Assembly: GCA_937885175.1 (NCBI GenBank)
Contig: CAKZZO010000136.1
Coordinates: 1-24,751, forward strand
Length of the DNA stretch: 24,751 nucleotides
From: an uncultured Treponema sp.
Lineage (GTDB): Bacteria; Spirochaetota; Spirochaetia; Treponematales; Treponemataceae
Direction: 5' to 3'
The position numbers and the translations under genes were made by a program. A model generated the notes under the pieces. That model ran no database searches. It saw only the letters and a list, made by a program, of their open reading frames with translations, and was not told where the DNA came from. Shown here piece after piece: positions 7,079 through 14,325 of the stretch. Each line of letters starts with the position of its first letter. Position 1 is the first letter of the stretch.

Positions 7079-8029
7079 CTACTGCATGGAAAGCAGCATG
7101 TCCATGTTCCAGTCAGGTTCTTTTACCCGCATGGAAATAAAATTGCCCGTGCGCTGTGCCGTAAGACCCTTTTTCTGGGCAAGCTGATACAAGAAAGAAT
7201 AGGCATTTGACGCATCCTGCGTTACTTCTGGCGTTACCGTGTAGTGTGTAATGCCTTCCGCAGAACCTTTGGCCCGAAAGAGCAAGTAAAAAGTTTCGCT
7301 GCGGTTTTCGCCGTCAGTCATGTACTTGCGGTCTCCAGTCAGCAAAAATGAACCGTCAGACTCCTGTGTGGAAAAATACACATCGCGGCAGGTAGAAAGC
7401 ACGTCATAGCCGTTCACCGTAAAGCGCAGGATTTTTGACCCGGACTTGCCTGCCTGAGTAAATGATGTGGCAGAAGCCTGGGTATTTTCCGTGCCGTACT
7501 GAGTCTTCATTTCCGTCAGCTTACCCAGAATCTGCTGGAGCAAAATGGAATCCGCCGACGTATCTGATTTAGCCGCCGCCAGTGCGTTTGCCCTTGCAAG
7601 CCCCTTTCCATTGGCAAGGAGACCGGAATATTTTCCCAAAAGTCCCATGCTGTCCAGCGAAGACAAGTCAGAAGCCGTAAGCCCCGCAAAGGCATTTTTT
7701 TCCGTCCTTCCAGAAGCATGGGCGGGTAGAGCCGTACTTGCCTCAGCCAGCCCCTGCCCACTGGTGTCAGCATTTGCCGTCACCGTCTGCCGCATCCTGT
7801 TTGCCAGTCCGTTACGGATGCCGGGGTAGGAGCCATGATAAAATGATGATGAGCCGGGAACATAATAATCATTTCCAATAGATGGAGCCGTAACCGTAGG
7901 CATGGTGGGTGCAGACACCGAAGGCATGCTCAGCGGCGAAACGCTTACTGCGGAACTTGACTGTGCAAAAAGAAGGGCACCTGCACTCAAACATACAGCC
8001 AGCCCCAAAAGCGTCCTAGAGACTTTCAA
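7079..8029 (-). CDS. Exported hypothetical protein with a TTG start
   Basis: A 316-residue protein of unknown function. Residues 1-22 are a clear signal peptide (MKVSRTLLGLAVCLSAGALLFA, cleavage expected before QSSS). A Ser/Pro/Val-rich segment follows (about 25-50, with the near-repeat MPSVSAPTMP / TVTAPSI). A mixed, probably flexible middle extends to about 180, then a likely folded C-terminal domain (about 195-316: SKILRFTVNGYDVLSTCRD, GSFLLTGDRKYM, SETFYLLFRAKG). No lipobox, so it is periplasmic or outer-membrane associated. The start is TTG, preceded by AGAGGA at 5-6 nt, and overlaps the upstream HExxH gene by 14 nt, so translation is probably coupled. I do not recognise the family. Confidence 0.75.
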   Translation of the reverse strand: MKVSRTLLGLAVCLSAGALLFAQSSSAVSVSPLSMPSVSAPTMPTVTAPSIGNDYYVPGSSSFYHGSYPGIRNGLANRMRQTVTANADTSGQGLAEASTALPAHASGRTEKNAFAGLTASDLSSLDSMGLLGKYSGLLANGKGLARANALAAAKSDTSADSILLQQILGKLTEMKTQYGTENTQASATSFTQAGKSGSKILRFTVNGYDVLSTCRDVYFSTQESDGSFLLTGDRKYMTDGENRSETFYLLFRAKGSAEGITHYTVTPEVTQDASNAYSFLYQLAQKKGLTAQRTGNFISMRVKEPDWNMDMLLSMQ

Positions 8030-8819
8030 GACTTTCCTCTACCAGTTGCAAGCGTTGCTGCAAGGCTTCTATTGTTTTTTCCAGACGGTTCTTTTCTTTT
8101 TCCAGTTTGGTGCGGGGGTCATCCTTGCTCGCTTTTTTCCTCATCAGTTCGCGCACCGTGTCGGGGGCTTTTCCCGCAAGAATCTGCTGTTCGGCAGACT
8201 GACGCTCATCCGGCTTTTTAAGGGCGGCAACTTTTTTCATGTTGTCAAAGCCCAATGCAGGATTGACTGGCACCATGCCCACACGGGTAATGTCACGGGC
8301 GGAAGCGCGGGGCAGACAGAGCACGCGGTCAAGGTAGTCCTCATAGCGGATATTTTCTTTTTCACAGAGGGCATGGGCTTGGGAAAGCAGCCTGCCAAAT
8401 TCCTGCATGAGTTTCCCATCCACTTCCAGATAATCCCGGCGGATTTTTTCAGTCAGTTCTTTCAGTTCGGGATAGTCATCCAGATTCAGCGTGTAGATGC
8501 CCAGTTCCTCAGCCTTCTGCAAGAGTTCATGGAAGCGTCCCCAGAATTCCGCATTGTGAACCCGCCCCGCCTTAAAGGGAACGCCCGCACTCTCCGCGAT
8601 TTTCTGTTCGTTAATCAGATGATGAGTATATTCGTGAATTGCGGTATAAATCAGCTGGTTATCCGTCTTAAAATTCTTATTGTGCAAAAGGATTTCACGG
8701 CTTTCCGGCTTGTAGAGACCGTTTACGCGGGTACTTTCTTTTCCCGTCATCACTACCGTAAAATCCAGCTCCGTGTTTTCTATCTTCAGGAGCATTTCCT
8801 TAATCTGTTCGTTGTCCAT
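8016..8819 (-). CDS. HExxH zinc-metallopeptidase-like protein with C-terminal coiled coil
   Basis: A 267-residue protein without signal peptide, so cytoplasmic. HEYTH at residues 62-66 is a zincin HExxH motif within AIHEYTHHLI, and HNAEFWGRFHELL (88-100) resembles the downstream histidine/FW element of SprT/Wss1-like or YgjP-like metallopeptidases. Residues about 237-267 are a heptad-patterned coiled coil (LEKEKNRLEKTIEALQQRL). The function is unknown. An in-frame GTG at 8846 would add nine residues but lies inside the apparent -35/-10 spacer, so the ATG at 8819 is chosen; it is 6 nt downstream of TATACT, implying a leaderless mRNA. First gene of the unit with the exported protein and rsmG. 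Confidence 0.75.
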   Translation of the reverse strand: MDNEQIKEMLLKIENTELDFTVVMTGKESTRVNGLYKPESREILLHNKNFKTDNQLIYTAIHEYTHHLINEQKIAESAGVPFKAGRVHNAEFWGRFHELLQKAEELGIYTLNLDDYPELKELTEKIRRDYLEVDGKLMQEFGRLLSQAHALCEKENIRYEDYLDRVLCLPRASARDITRVGMVPVNPALGFDNMKKVAALKKPDERQSAEQQILAGKAPDTVRELMRKKASKDDPRTKLEKEKNRLEKTIEALQQRLQLVEESLESL

Positions 8820-8825
8820 GGGGCT

Positions 8826-8853
8826 AGTATAGCAGATAGCGGACACTTTTCAA
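8826..8853 (-). promoter_or_regulatory. Putative leaderless promoter of the HExxH gene
   Basis: On the minus strand TTGAAA (8853-8848), 16 bp, TATACT (8831-8826), then 6 nt to the ATG at 8819. Both hexamers are close to the sigma-70 consensus, the best such case in the window. There is no room for a Shine-Dalgarno. Confidence 0.65.
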
Positions 8854-8871
8854 AGAGGTTTTCGGGCGGTT

Positions 8872-8938
8872 CGGCAACAAGTTGCCGCCGGGCTTTGCGC
8901 ACTTCCGCGCTAACCGCGCTCCATTGCCTAAAGGCAAC
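8872..8938. repeat. Cluster of small palindromes between rsmE and the HExxH gene
   Basis: The 129-bp gap contains CGGCAACAAGTTGCCG (8872-8887, two 7-bp arms with a 2-nt centre), GCGC-TAACC-GCGC (8907-8919) and TTGCC-TAAA-GGCAA (8924-8937). GGCAAC or its complement recurs four times. The GC-rich composition stands out. No U-run follows, so it is not a standard intrinsic terminator, though it may act in 3'-end formation for rsmE. It may be a dispersed intergenic repeat unit. Confidence 0.55.
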
Positions 8939-8975
8939 GCTTCTGCCTGCCGCAGTCAGAGCGGTGCTCCAATCC

Positions 8976-9764
8976 CTACCGCAGATTACCCATCGCATCC
9001 AGAATAATCGCTCCTGCCACCGTTGCGGCTGTCTCCGTACGCAGGACGCGTAATCCCATGCCGCAACGGGTATATCCGCTCTGCTCCAAAAGATTCCGCT
9101 CCCTGTCCGTCCAGCCGCGCTCACTGCCGATTGCCGCGACAACAGGTCTGCAGACGGCGGCTTCCTCCTGTTCAGTAGCATGACTACCGTAAAGAAAATC
9201 ATGCAGGCTCATTGCGGGACGAATGTTATCCAAGGCTATCTGCATGACTTTATTTTGGGCACCATTTTCTTTCTGCACTGCCTCCAGACATTCCATGAGG
9301 GTGGCGTGCATGTGCAGTTCAGGAACATGGGTACTAGCCGCCTGCTCCGTTCCGTCCAAAAGCATCTGATAGGCCGCTCCTGTTTCCACCATAGTACTTT
9401 TGAGATAGGATTTGTCGCCCAGTTCTGTTCCTGTAAGATGCACGGTGCAAACTCCCAGCCCTGCCACGTCACGCAGGAGGCGGCGCAACTGAATGGGGCG
9501 GGGAAAACCGATTATCATGGTAAGCGGGTACAGGGCTTTTCCGTCGGACTGGGGCAGAAAATTAAAATACAAATCTCCCTCGCCTTCCCCACCTTTTGGC
9601 ACAATCTTTGTAATGGTCGCCCGCCCCGCCTTTCCGCCGATAATGCCCGCGTCAAAAGTGTCACCCACGCCCTTGTGCAGCACCTTTACAATATGCTCCC
9701 TGCGCTCGTCATGCTTTGCCAGCGGCTGAGAAATTTCACTTTCAGTAAAAAGGCAGATGTTCAC
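8976..9764 (-). CDS. rsmE: 16S rRNA (uracil1498-N3)-methyltransferase RsmE
   Basis: A 262-residue SPOUT-class methyltransferase that methylates U1498 of 16S rRNA. Visible features: an N-terminal PUA-like domain with RREHIVKVLHKGVGD (21-35), GFPRPIQLRRLLRDVAGLGV (86-105) at the start of the SPOUT domain, and the C-terminal knot with GLRVLRTETAA (237-247). The usual IGPEGG motif reads IGSERG here (212-217), an unusual substitution in the cofactor loop. The start is GTG at 9764; AGGT lies 11 nt upstream, and a -10-like TAGATT ends 6 nt upstream. The out-of-frame ATG at 9768 is not used. It is followed by the palindrome cluster. Confidence 0.92.
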   Translation of the reverse strand: MNICLFTESEISQPLAKHDERREHIVKVLHKGVGDTFDAGIIGGKAGRATITKIVPKGGEGEGDLYFNFLPQSDGKALYPLTMIIGFPRPIQLRRLLRDVAGLGVCTVHLTGTELGDKSYLKSTMVETGAAYQMLLDGTEQAASTHVPELHMHATLMECLEAVQKENGAQNKVMQIALDNIRPAMSLHDFLYGSHATEQEEAAVCRPVVAAIGSERGWTDRERNLLEQSGYTRCGMGLRVLRTETAATVAGAIILDAMGNLR

Positions 9765-9770
9765 GCATAA

Positions 9771-9799
9771 AATCTACCTGTATTTTTCTAAAATTTCAA
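9771..9799 (-). promoter_or_regulatory. Putative rsmE promoter
   Basis: On the minus strand TTGAAA (9799-9794), 17 bp, TAGATT (9776-9771), then 6 nt to the GTG at 9764. The -35 is 5 of 6 and the -10 is 4 of 6. The same spacing as the other leaderless candidates, but a weak AGGT site within the -10/-35 spacer makes a leadered message from an upstream start possible. Confidence 0.4.
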
Positions 9800-9817
9800 T
9801 AATTTGCTGTTATCTCA

Positions 9818-9846
9818 TTTAAAAATCATTGTTTATAGGGTATAAT
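9818..9846 (+). promoter_or_regulatory. Putative promoter of the metalloprotease lipoprotein gene
   Basis: TTTAAA (9818-9823), 17 bp, TATAAT (9841-9846). Transcription from about 9853 would give a leader of roughly 180 nt containing the 87-bp palindromic element (9875-9961) and ending in GAGGT five nt before the ATG at 10031. The region from 9765 to 10030 holds no gene; outside the element it is AT-rich. Confidence 0.45.
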
Positions 9847-9874
9847 AGGTTCAATTTCAAGTTTTGGCAAAAAA

Positions 9875-9961
9875 GTCATTCTGAGAAATGAAGTTCCGAA
9901 GAATCCCGCCATTTTAGGGTATGCAAGATAGATTCTTCACGCTTTTAGCGTTCAGAATGAC
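9875..9961. repeat. MITE/REP-like palindromic element
   Basis: An 87-bp element with perfect 10-bp terminal inverted repeats GTCATTCTGA / TCAGAATGAC and nested inner inverted repeats GAAGAATC (9898-9905) / GATTCTTC (9931-9938). It resembles, from memory, the widespread GTCATTCTGAGCG...GAAGAATC intergenic repeats of many bacterial genomes. It encodes no protein. It would fold into a long hairpin in the 5' leader of the following gene. Confidence 0.75.
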
Positions 9962-10030
9962 CTTGTTTAAGCTAAAAACATGAAACTCGACATTTGACCT
10001 AATAATTACACTCTATTTTGCGAGGTTTTT

Positions 10031-11908
10031 ATGAAGCGGATTATTTGCTATGCACTTGTTGCAGGAACTCTTTTAACACTAAGCGGATGTGCTGATATTT
10101 GGGATGCACTTAGCAATAGCAGTTCCAGTGACTCCGATAGCGGCTCGTATGATACATCGACGGCAACGGAAACGGAGGTAACCGCTACCTATCGGAGCGG
10201 AAGCGTAATCACTGTTGCCCCAAGCACAAAAAGACTTACCGTAAGCGGCAACCTTCTTGGCGGAAAAACCATCTATCTTGCAAAGACAAACCCTACTGGC
10301 ACGCTTATCACAAAAGACTACACCTGCTATATAGAAAACGTATCTTCAAACATCACGCTCTACACCTCCAGCCGTGCGGCGGAAGCACAGGATGCTGCAA
10401 TTCAGGACGCTCCTCATTACTGTGGCTTTGTCCATCAGGATTTTTCTTTTCCCACGCTTGACTCCTCAGCCCGGGCTGCTTCCTCTGCTACGACAATTAT
10501 AGACCGCAGTAATTCTCAACTTGAATTGGACGTAGACGTTACAAAAAAAGACATCTGGATGGAGCAGACAGATAACTGGAGCAGTGCAAAAGACTTTAAA
10601 GAAAAAAGCACGACGCTGAGGGCAAAAGGCACCTATTGCAATGTTTGGGTTGATAACGACTGCTATACTACGGGAGAAGCCAGCGGAAAAAAAATAACCT
10701 CAGCCATGGCAGAAGAAATGGCAACATACTTTGATGCCATTCATAATCTGGAGACAAAACTATGGGGTGCTGAATCCGATAAAATCATATATTATGATTC
10801 TGCCGCCGGCGATTTTACCACAAAACCCATCACCTACCTTGATGATACAGGCGGGAAAGTCAATCTGGTCGTCATGGATGTAGGAAACACATACAATAGT
10901 CGGACGGGAAAAGACGAAGGCTCAACTTTGGGCTACTTTGCTCCAAAAGACTATTTTCCCGATACAACTGACATACGGGCATTGGGGTATAATGACTCTT
11001 GGTCTTACGGCCATTCAAATGAAGGCAAATATCTTTATATTAATGCCGCCACTTGTGTCAGCGCACCAGCCAATCTCCGCACTATCATCACCCATGAGTA
11101 CCAGCACCTTATCACCTTCGGTCTGCAGACCATGGCACTGATGGAAAGCCGCAACATATTGGTTACGTCAGGTTCTGCCTATTATGAGATGATGGCAATG
11201 GTTGGCGAAGATTTCATTAAAGAGTATACAAAGGCAAACTATGCGGACTTTACCAATGACAACACGCCATTTGCCTGGCGACTTCCCAATTTCAATGCCG
11301 GATATTATCTTTCTGGCATTGAATACAACCAGTCGTCATCGAGTGCCGTTTCGATTTCTTATGCGGTAAACTACACCTTTGGTGCCTGGCTTGCCCGCAA
11401 GTACGGGGGTGCGAAACTGATGCATTACATGGAAATAAATCCAGCGGTTTCTGGGTCGGGCAGTAAGACATCCATAGATGACTATGCGACGATAGTAAAC
11501 GCTGTAAACTGGGCAAACAATACGTCAGAGACAATGGAGACGCTGCTCAGGGAATTTGCCTATGACTGCGTTATACCCAACAGCATCAGCGGCACGAACG
11601 GACTTATGAAAAGCACTTCGCTTGCAAGCACTGACAGTCTCTATTGCTCAAGCCCCGCCTACGCTTTTCCCCTTAGGCCAGTAGACTTGTGGAATCTCAG
11701 TTCATACATAAGCGTAACCGACAGTAATAAAAATGCACTGACCGGCCCGACGCTTCTAGCCTATAACAATTTGCTTACGTACGGTGTCCGTCCCTACGGC
11801 ATGGAACTGAACAAAATCGGTACGATTGCTACAGGTGCAACGAGTATTACGCTCACCTTTAACGATAGGTCGGCCTCCACCCTCAAAACCTATCTGATTA
11901 TTGAATAG
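10031..11908 (+). CDS. M30-like (hyicolysin-type) metalloprotease lipoprotein
   Basis: A 625-residue secreted lipoprotein. The signal peptide ends in a canonical lipobox LSGC with the lipidated cysteine at 20, followed by a Ser/Asp-rich flexible linker (about 27-50). A beta-rich N-terminal region follows. The catalytic part has HEYQH at 355-359 within RTIITHEYQHLITFG; likely glutamate ligands are E386 (SAYYEMM) or E393. The region before it (LGYFAPKDYF, NEGKYLYINAAT) matches the M30-type fold from memory. The C-terminal part lacks recognised domains. It should hydrolyse protein at the cell envelope or outside; the substrate is unknown. GAGGT lies 5 nt before the ATG. The next gene starts 9 nt after its stop. 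Confidence 0.75.
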   Translation: MKRIICYALVAGTLLTLSGCADIWDALSNSSSSDSDSGSYDTSTATETEVTATYRSGSVITVAPSTKRLTVSGNLLGGKTIYLAKTNPTGTLITKDYTCYIENVSSNITLYTSSRAAEAQDAAIQDAPHYCGFVHQDFSFPTLDSSARAASSATTIIDRSNSQLELDVDVTKKDIWMEQTDNWSSAKDFKEKSTTLRAKGTYCNVWVDNDCYTTGEASGKKITSAMAEEMATYFDAIHNLETKLWGAESDKIIYYDSAAGDFTTKPITYLDDTGGKVNLVVMDVGNTYNSRTGKDEGSTLGYFAPKDYFPDTTDIRALGYNDSWSYGHSNEGKYLYINAATCVSAPANLRTIITHEYQHLITFGLQTMALMESRNILVTSGSAYYEMMAMVGEDFIKEYTKANYADFTNDNTPFAWRLPNFNAGYYLSGIEYNQSSSSAVSISYAVNYTFGAWLARKYGGAKLMHYMEINPAVSGSGSKTSIDDYATIVNAVNWANNTSETMETLLREFAYDCVIPNSISGTNGLMKSTSLASTDSLYCSSPAYAFPLRPVDLWNLSSYISVTDSNKNALTGPTLLAYNNLLTYGVRPYGMELNKIGTIATGATSITLTFNDRSASTLKTYLIIE

Positions 11909-11917
11909 GAGACCGGC

Positions 11918-12268
11918 ATGAAGAAAAGGATTTTTGCACTAGTGACGATTTTTGGATTTGCCCTTCTGTTTACGTCAATGGGTACAAACAGGATGGCCTC
12001 GGTAAAAGGTCACATCAACTACTACGGAAACGCCCCCTTTGCCGTGCCGGGATTCAAGACTGACAAAGGACAGGTGCTTGCCATGGAAACTGCCCCAGAA
12101 GCAGATTTTACGCTCAAAGACCTGCTGGACATGCAGGGGCACTATCTACAGTTGAACGGTAAGCTGGAAAAGGCAGATTTGGGCAGTCAGCCAATCGGTG
12201 CCAAGGGAAAATTCATCATCTACTCATACAAGGACATTTCCGTAAAGGAAAAAAGGTCAAAAAAATAA
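11918..12268 (+). CDS. Small exported hypothetical protein
   Basis: A 116-residue protein with an N-terminal hydrophobic signal (MKKRIFALVTIFGFALLFTSM) and no lipobox cysteine, so periplasmic or membrane-anchored. The mature part contains VKGHINYYGNAPFAVPGFKT and a YLQLNGKLEKADLGS segment, suggestive of a small beta fold, and ends in a basic tail. I do not recognise it. AGGAG stands 7 nt upstream of the ATG. It follows the metalloprotease gene by 9 nt and is probably co-transcribed, so the product may act with the protease. Confidence 0.7.
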   Translation: MKKRIFALVTIFGFALLFTSMGTNRMASVKGHINYYGNAPFAVPGFKTDKGQVLAMETAPEADFTLKDLLDMQGHYLQLNGKLEKADLGSQPIGAKGKFIIYSYKDISVKEKRSKK

Positions 12269-12311
12269 AAAAAGTGGATGCACCCAGTGCCGTCCCCAAA
12301 GGAGAAAGCGT

Positions 12312-13184
12312 ATGCAGTTTACTTCACTTACTGATTCATTCACCCTGACCAATGGCGTGCAGATTCCCTGTATTGGATTCGGCACGTGGCAATCTGAGGA
12401 CGGGGACGAAGCCTACAATGCCGTTAAAACCGCACTGGAATGCGGCTACCGTCACATCGACACGGCAACTGCCTATGGAAACGAAAAAAGTGTGGGTGCT
12501 GCCATCAAGGATTTCTGCAAGGAGCACAATGTACGCCGCGAAGAAATCTTCATCACCACAAAACTCTGGAATGATGACCACGGCTACGAGGAAGCAAAAG
12601 CGGCAATCAAAAAATCGCTGCAACTTTTGGGACTTTCCTACGTTGACCTCTACCTGATTCACTGGCCAAACCCGCTTAAATTCCGTGACTGCTGGGCAGA
12701 AAAAAATGCTGAAAGCTGGAAAGCAATAGAAGAAGCCTACGAAGCAGGTCAGTTTAGGGCAATCGGTGTGAGCAACTTTTACGGCCGCCACCTTACGGAA
12801 CTGTCTAAGACGGCAAAAATCGCTCCAATGGTAAACCAGATTAAACTCTGCCCCGGTCAGACGCAGGATGCCCTGGTAGACTTCAGCCGCCGATCAAACA
12901 TGATTTTGGAAGCCTACAGTCCTCTGGGAACCGGCGGTATTTTTTCAAATCCCTTTATGCGTGAACTGGCGCAGAAATACAATCGCTCTATTGCGCAAAT
13001 CTGTATTCGCTGGAGTTTGCAAAGGGGCTATCTGCCGCTTCCCAAGAGCGTTACCCCTGAGCGCATTGCAGAAAACACCCGCGTCTTTGACTTTGAACTG
13101 GAAGAAGCCGACTGCAAGGCAATCGCCGAGTTGGAAGGCTTGGAAATAAGATTGGCACGCAACCCTGACGAAACGCCTTTCTAA
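12312..13184 (+). CDS. Aldo/keto reductase
   Basis: A 290-residue NADPH-dependent oxidoreductase of the AKR superfamily, close to the AKR5/2,5-diketo-gluconate reductase type. The catalytic tetrad is complete: Asp50, Tyr55, Lys84 and His117, in HIDTATAYGNE, TTKLW and LIHWPNP. The C-terminal cofactor-phosphate motif LPKSVTPERIAENTRVFDFEL is present. The substrate is probably a small aldehyde or ketone and cannot be specified. AAAGGAG precedes the ATG by 7 nt. It may be the last gene of the unit starting with the metalloprotease (43 nt gap). Its TAA overlaps the stop of the convergent ABC gene in a shared CTAA. Confidence 0.93.
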   Translation: MQFTSLTDSFTLTNGVQIPCIGFGTWQSEDGDEAYNAVKTALECGYRHIDTATAYGNEKSVGAAIKDFCKEHNVRREEIFITTKLWNDDHGYEEAKAAIKKSLQLLGLSYVDLYLIHWPNPLKFRDCWAEKNAESWKAIEEAYEAGQFRAIGVSNFYGRHLTELSKTAKIAPMVNQIKLCPGQTQDALVDFSRRSNMILEAYSPLGTGGIFSNPFMRELAQKYNRSIAQICIRWSLQRGYLPLPKSVTPERIAENTRVFDFELEEADCKAIAELEGLEIRLARNPDETPF

Positions 13185-14038
13185 TTTGAAGGCTTTGTGC
13201 CAAGCAAATCGCTTACTTCTTTTAGGTGCTTGCGGGTGTATTCCTCTCCATCACGGAGCATACTTGCAGGCACTCCATATGCCTTTTCCAAATCTTCTTT
13301 AGTGAGCACTTCTTCAGGAGTACCCAAGTCCATGTCGTGATTAGGATAGATTAAAAGCACTTGTTCGGCATATTTTCTGGTCAAATCCAAATCATGCATG
13401 GAAAGGTAGATTGTCGTGCCTGTTTTTTTGACAAAATCCCGCAAATAGGCAAGGCTTTTTTCCTTCTGAGGCAATTCCATGGCAAACATAGGCTCATCCA
13501 TAAAAAGTGACTTGCTGCCATACAAAATGCTAAAGGCCAAAAGAACGCGCTGAATTTCTCCCTTGCTCAGACCAGTAAGGGAATGATTTAAAACGCCAGC
13601 AAGTTCAAAAAGGGCAATCACTTCCGAAAGCAAATCTTTGTGCCCGCCGTCAGAACGAATTGCGGGGGCAGAGCCTTTGAGCGCGCCATTAGCATAGACT
13701 TGTTTTAAAAGGGTATCCACTTTTTCGTCAGTCTCAAACTCCATGTTCTGGTAGATAAAAGATGCAAGCAGATTGCGGTCTTCTTCTGAAAGGGCATGGG
13801 GATTTTTTTCCAATAAAGTTACGGTACCGGCAAGGGGCGAAATGCGTCCGCTCGCCAAAAGCAAGAAAGTTGACTTACCACAGCCATTGGGACCAACCAG
13901 ATGAACAAAGCCGCTGGGCAAAGTGGCAGAAAAGCCTTCCCACAGCATGGGCGGCACAATCTGCTTGCCATTTTCATCAAGGTCGCCTTCTACCGGCGGA
14001 TATGCAAAAGTAACGTCATTCAGTTCCAAAAAGTTCAT
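13181..14038 (-). CDS. ABC transporter ATP-binding protein (orphan)
   Basis: A 285-residue ATPase. Motifs: Walker A GPNGCGKS (49-56), Q-loop glutamine at 97 (FIYQNMEF), signature LSKGE (157-161, replacing LSGGQ), Walker B LFMDEP (178-183) and the H-loop histidine at 215 (LSMHDLDL). Between the first strand and the Walker A it carries an extra loop of about 12 residues (EGDLDENGKQIVPP). No permease gene lies next to it. An upstream in-frame start at 14086 would add 16 unrelated residues; the ATG at 14038, 6 nt after TACACT, gives the usual ABC N-terminus (MNFLELNDVTFAYP). The transported substrate, or a non-transport role, is unknown. Confidence 0.88.
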   Translation of the reverse strand: MNFLELNDVTFAYPPVEGDLDENGKQIVPPMLWEGFSATLPSGFVHLVGPNGCGKSTFLLLASGRISPLAGTVTLLEKNPHALSEEDRNLLASFIYQNMEFETDEKVDTLLKQVYANGALKGSAPAIRSDGGHKDLLSEVIALFELAGVLNHSLTGLSKGEIQRVLLAFSILYGSKSLFMDEPMFAMELPQKEKSLAYLRDFVKKTGTTIYLSMHDLDLTRKYAEQVLLIYPNHDMDLGTPEEVLTKEDLEKAYGVPASMLRDGEEYTRKHLKEVSDLLGTKPSN

Positions 14039-14044
14039 GCGCCC

Positions 14045-14073
14045 AGTGTAGTGCAGATTACTGAAAAAGTAAA
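14045..14073 (-). promoter_or_regulatory. Putative leaderless promoter of the ABC ATPase gene
   Basis: On the minus strand TTTACT (14073-14068), 17 bp, TACACT (14050-14045), then 6 nt to the ATG at 14038. No Shine-Dalgarno. The two boxes match the consensus at 4 of 6 each. Confidence 0.45.
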
Positions 14074-14117
14074 TTGCACTCCCCACCTGCTTGTATTTTT
14101 TCCGCGCTCACTTCGGA

Positions 14118-14135
14118 GGTCGGTTCGAGTCCGAT
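14118..14135 (+). repeat. Inverted copy of the tRNA-Ala T-arm
   Basis: The 18 bases ggtcggttcgagtccgat are identical to the T-arm of the nearby tRNA (14194-14211 on the complementary strand), in the opposite orientation, with a 58-bp gap. The flanks do not continue the match and no acceptor or anticodon arm can be built around it, so it is a fragment, not a second tRNA. Confidence 0.75.
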
Positions 14136-14150
14136 ATTTCTATTTAAAAC

Positions 14151-14181
14151 AAAAAAAGGCTTCCGCTTATACAGAAACCTT
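14151..14181 (-). terminator. Intrinsic terminator after tRNA-Ala
   Basis: On the minus strand AAGGTTTC pairs with GGAA-G-CCTT (one bulged G) around a 9-nt loop, followed by a run of T. It begins 5 nt after the tRNA 3' end, so the tRNA is likely a single-gene unit. Confidence 0.65.
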
Positions 14182-14185
14182 CCTT

Positions 14186-14258
14186 TGGAGACGATCGGAC
14201 TCGAACCGACCACCCTTTGATTGCGAACCAAATGCTCTACCAGATGAGCTACGCCCCC
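14186..14258 (-). tRNA. tRNA-Ala (anticodon CGC)
   Basis: A 73-nt gene forming a full cloverleaf. The acceptor stem GGGGGCG pairs with CGTCTCC and includes G3-U70, the alanine identity pair. The D-arm is GCTC-ATCTGGTA-GAGC; the anticodon stem is TTTGG / TCAAA with loop TTCGCAA, so the anticodon is CGC, reading GCG. The variable loop has 5 nt and the T-arm is GTCGG-TTCGAGT-CCGAT. The discriminator base is A73. CCA is not encoded and must be added after transcription. Confidence 0.95.
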
Positions 14259-14269
14259 AAGTGACTGCT

Positions 14270-14299
14270 ATTTTATCGCAAAGGGCGGCACTTCGTCAA
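14270..14299 (-). promoter_or_regulatory. Putative tRNA-Ala promoter
   Basis: On the minus strand TTGACG (14299-14294), 18 bp, TAAAAT (14275-14270), placing transcription a few bases before the tRNA 5' end at 14258. Confidence 0.55.
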
Positions 14300-14325
14300 T
14301 TGGTCTGAAAAAACGATGGCGGGCT

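Noticed and set aside
6430..7140. Plus-strand open frame of 236 codons
   Set aside because: Fully antisense to rsmG, whose motifs are unmistakable.
8820..8846. GTG start adding nine residues to the HExxH protein
   Set aside because: It would place the start between the -35 and -10 boxes, and the extension shows no conservation-like features.
7902..9053. Long plus-strand open frame of 383 codons
   Set aside because: Antisense to two minus-strand genes with clear motifs (HExxH, RsmE); Phe/Cys-rich composition is typical of a shadow frame.
8786..9202. Minus-strand open frame across the rsmE 3' end and the palindromes
   Set aside because: Out of frame with rsmE and with no motif; kept only as a hint that the gap holds a repeat.
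9636..9643. Exact GCCGATAA sigma-28 -10 box on the plus strand
   Set aside because: It lies inside rsmE on the non-coding strand, with no gene downstream in that direction; a chance hit.
14071..14142. Second, plus-strand tRNA around the T-arm copy
   Set aside because: No acceptor, D or anticodon stem can be formed; only the T-arm is present.
13901..14308. Plus-strand open frame ending in RRSDSNRPPFDCEPNALPDELRPQ-like residues
   Set aside because: This peptide is the familiar antisense translation of a tRNA gene (tRNA-Ala at 14186-14258).
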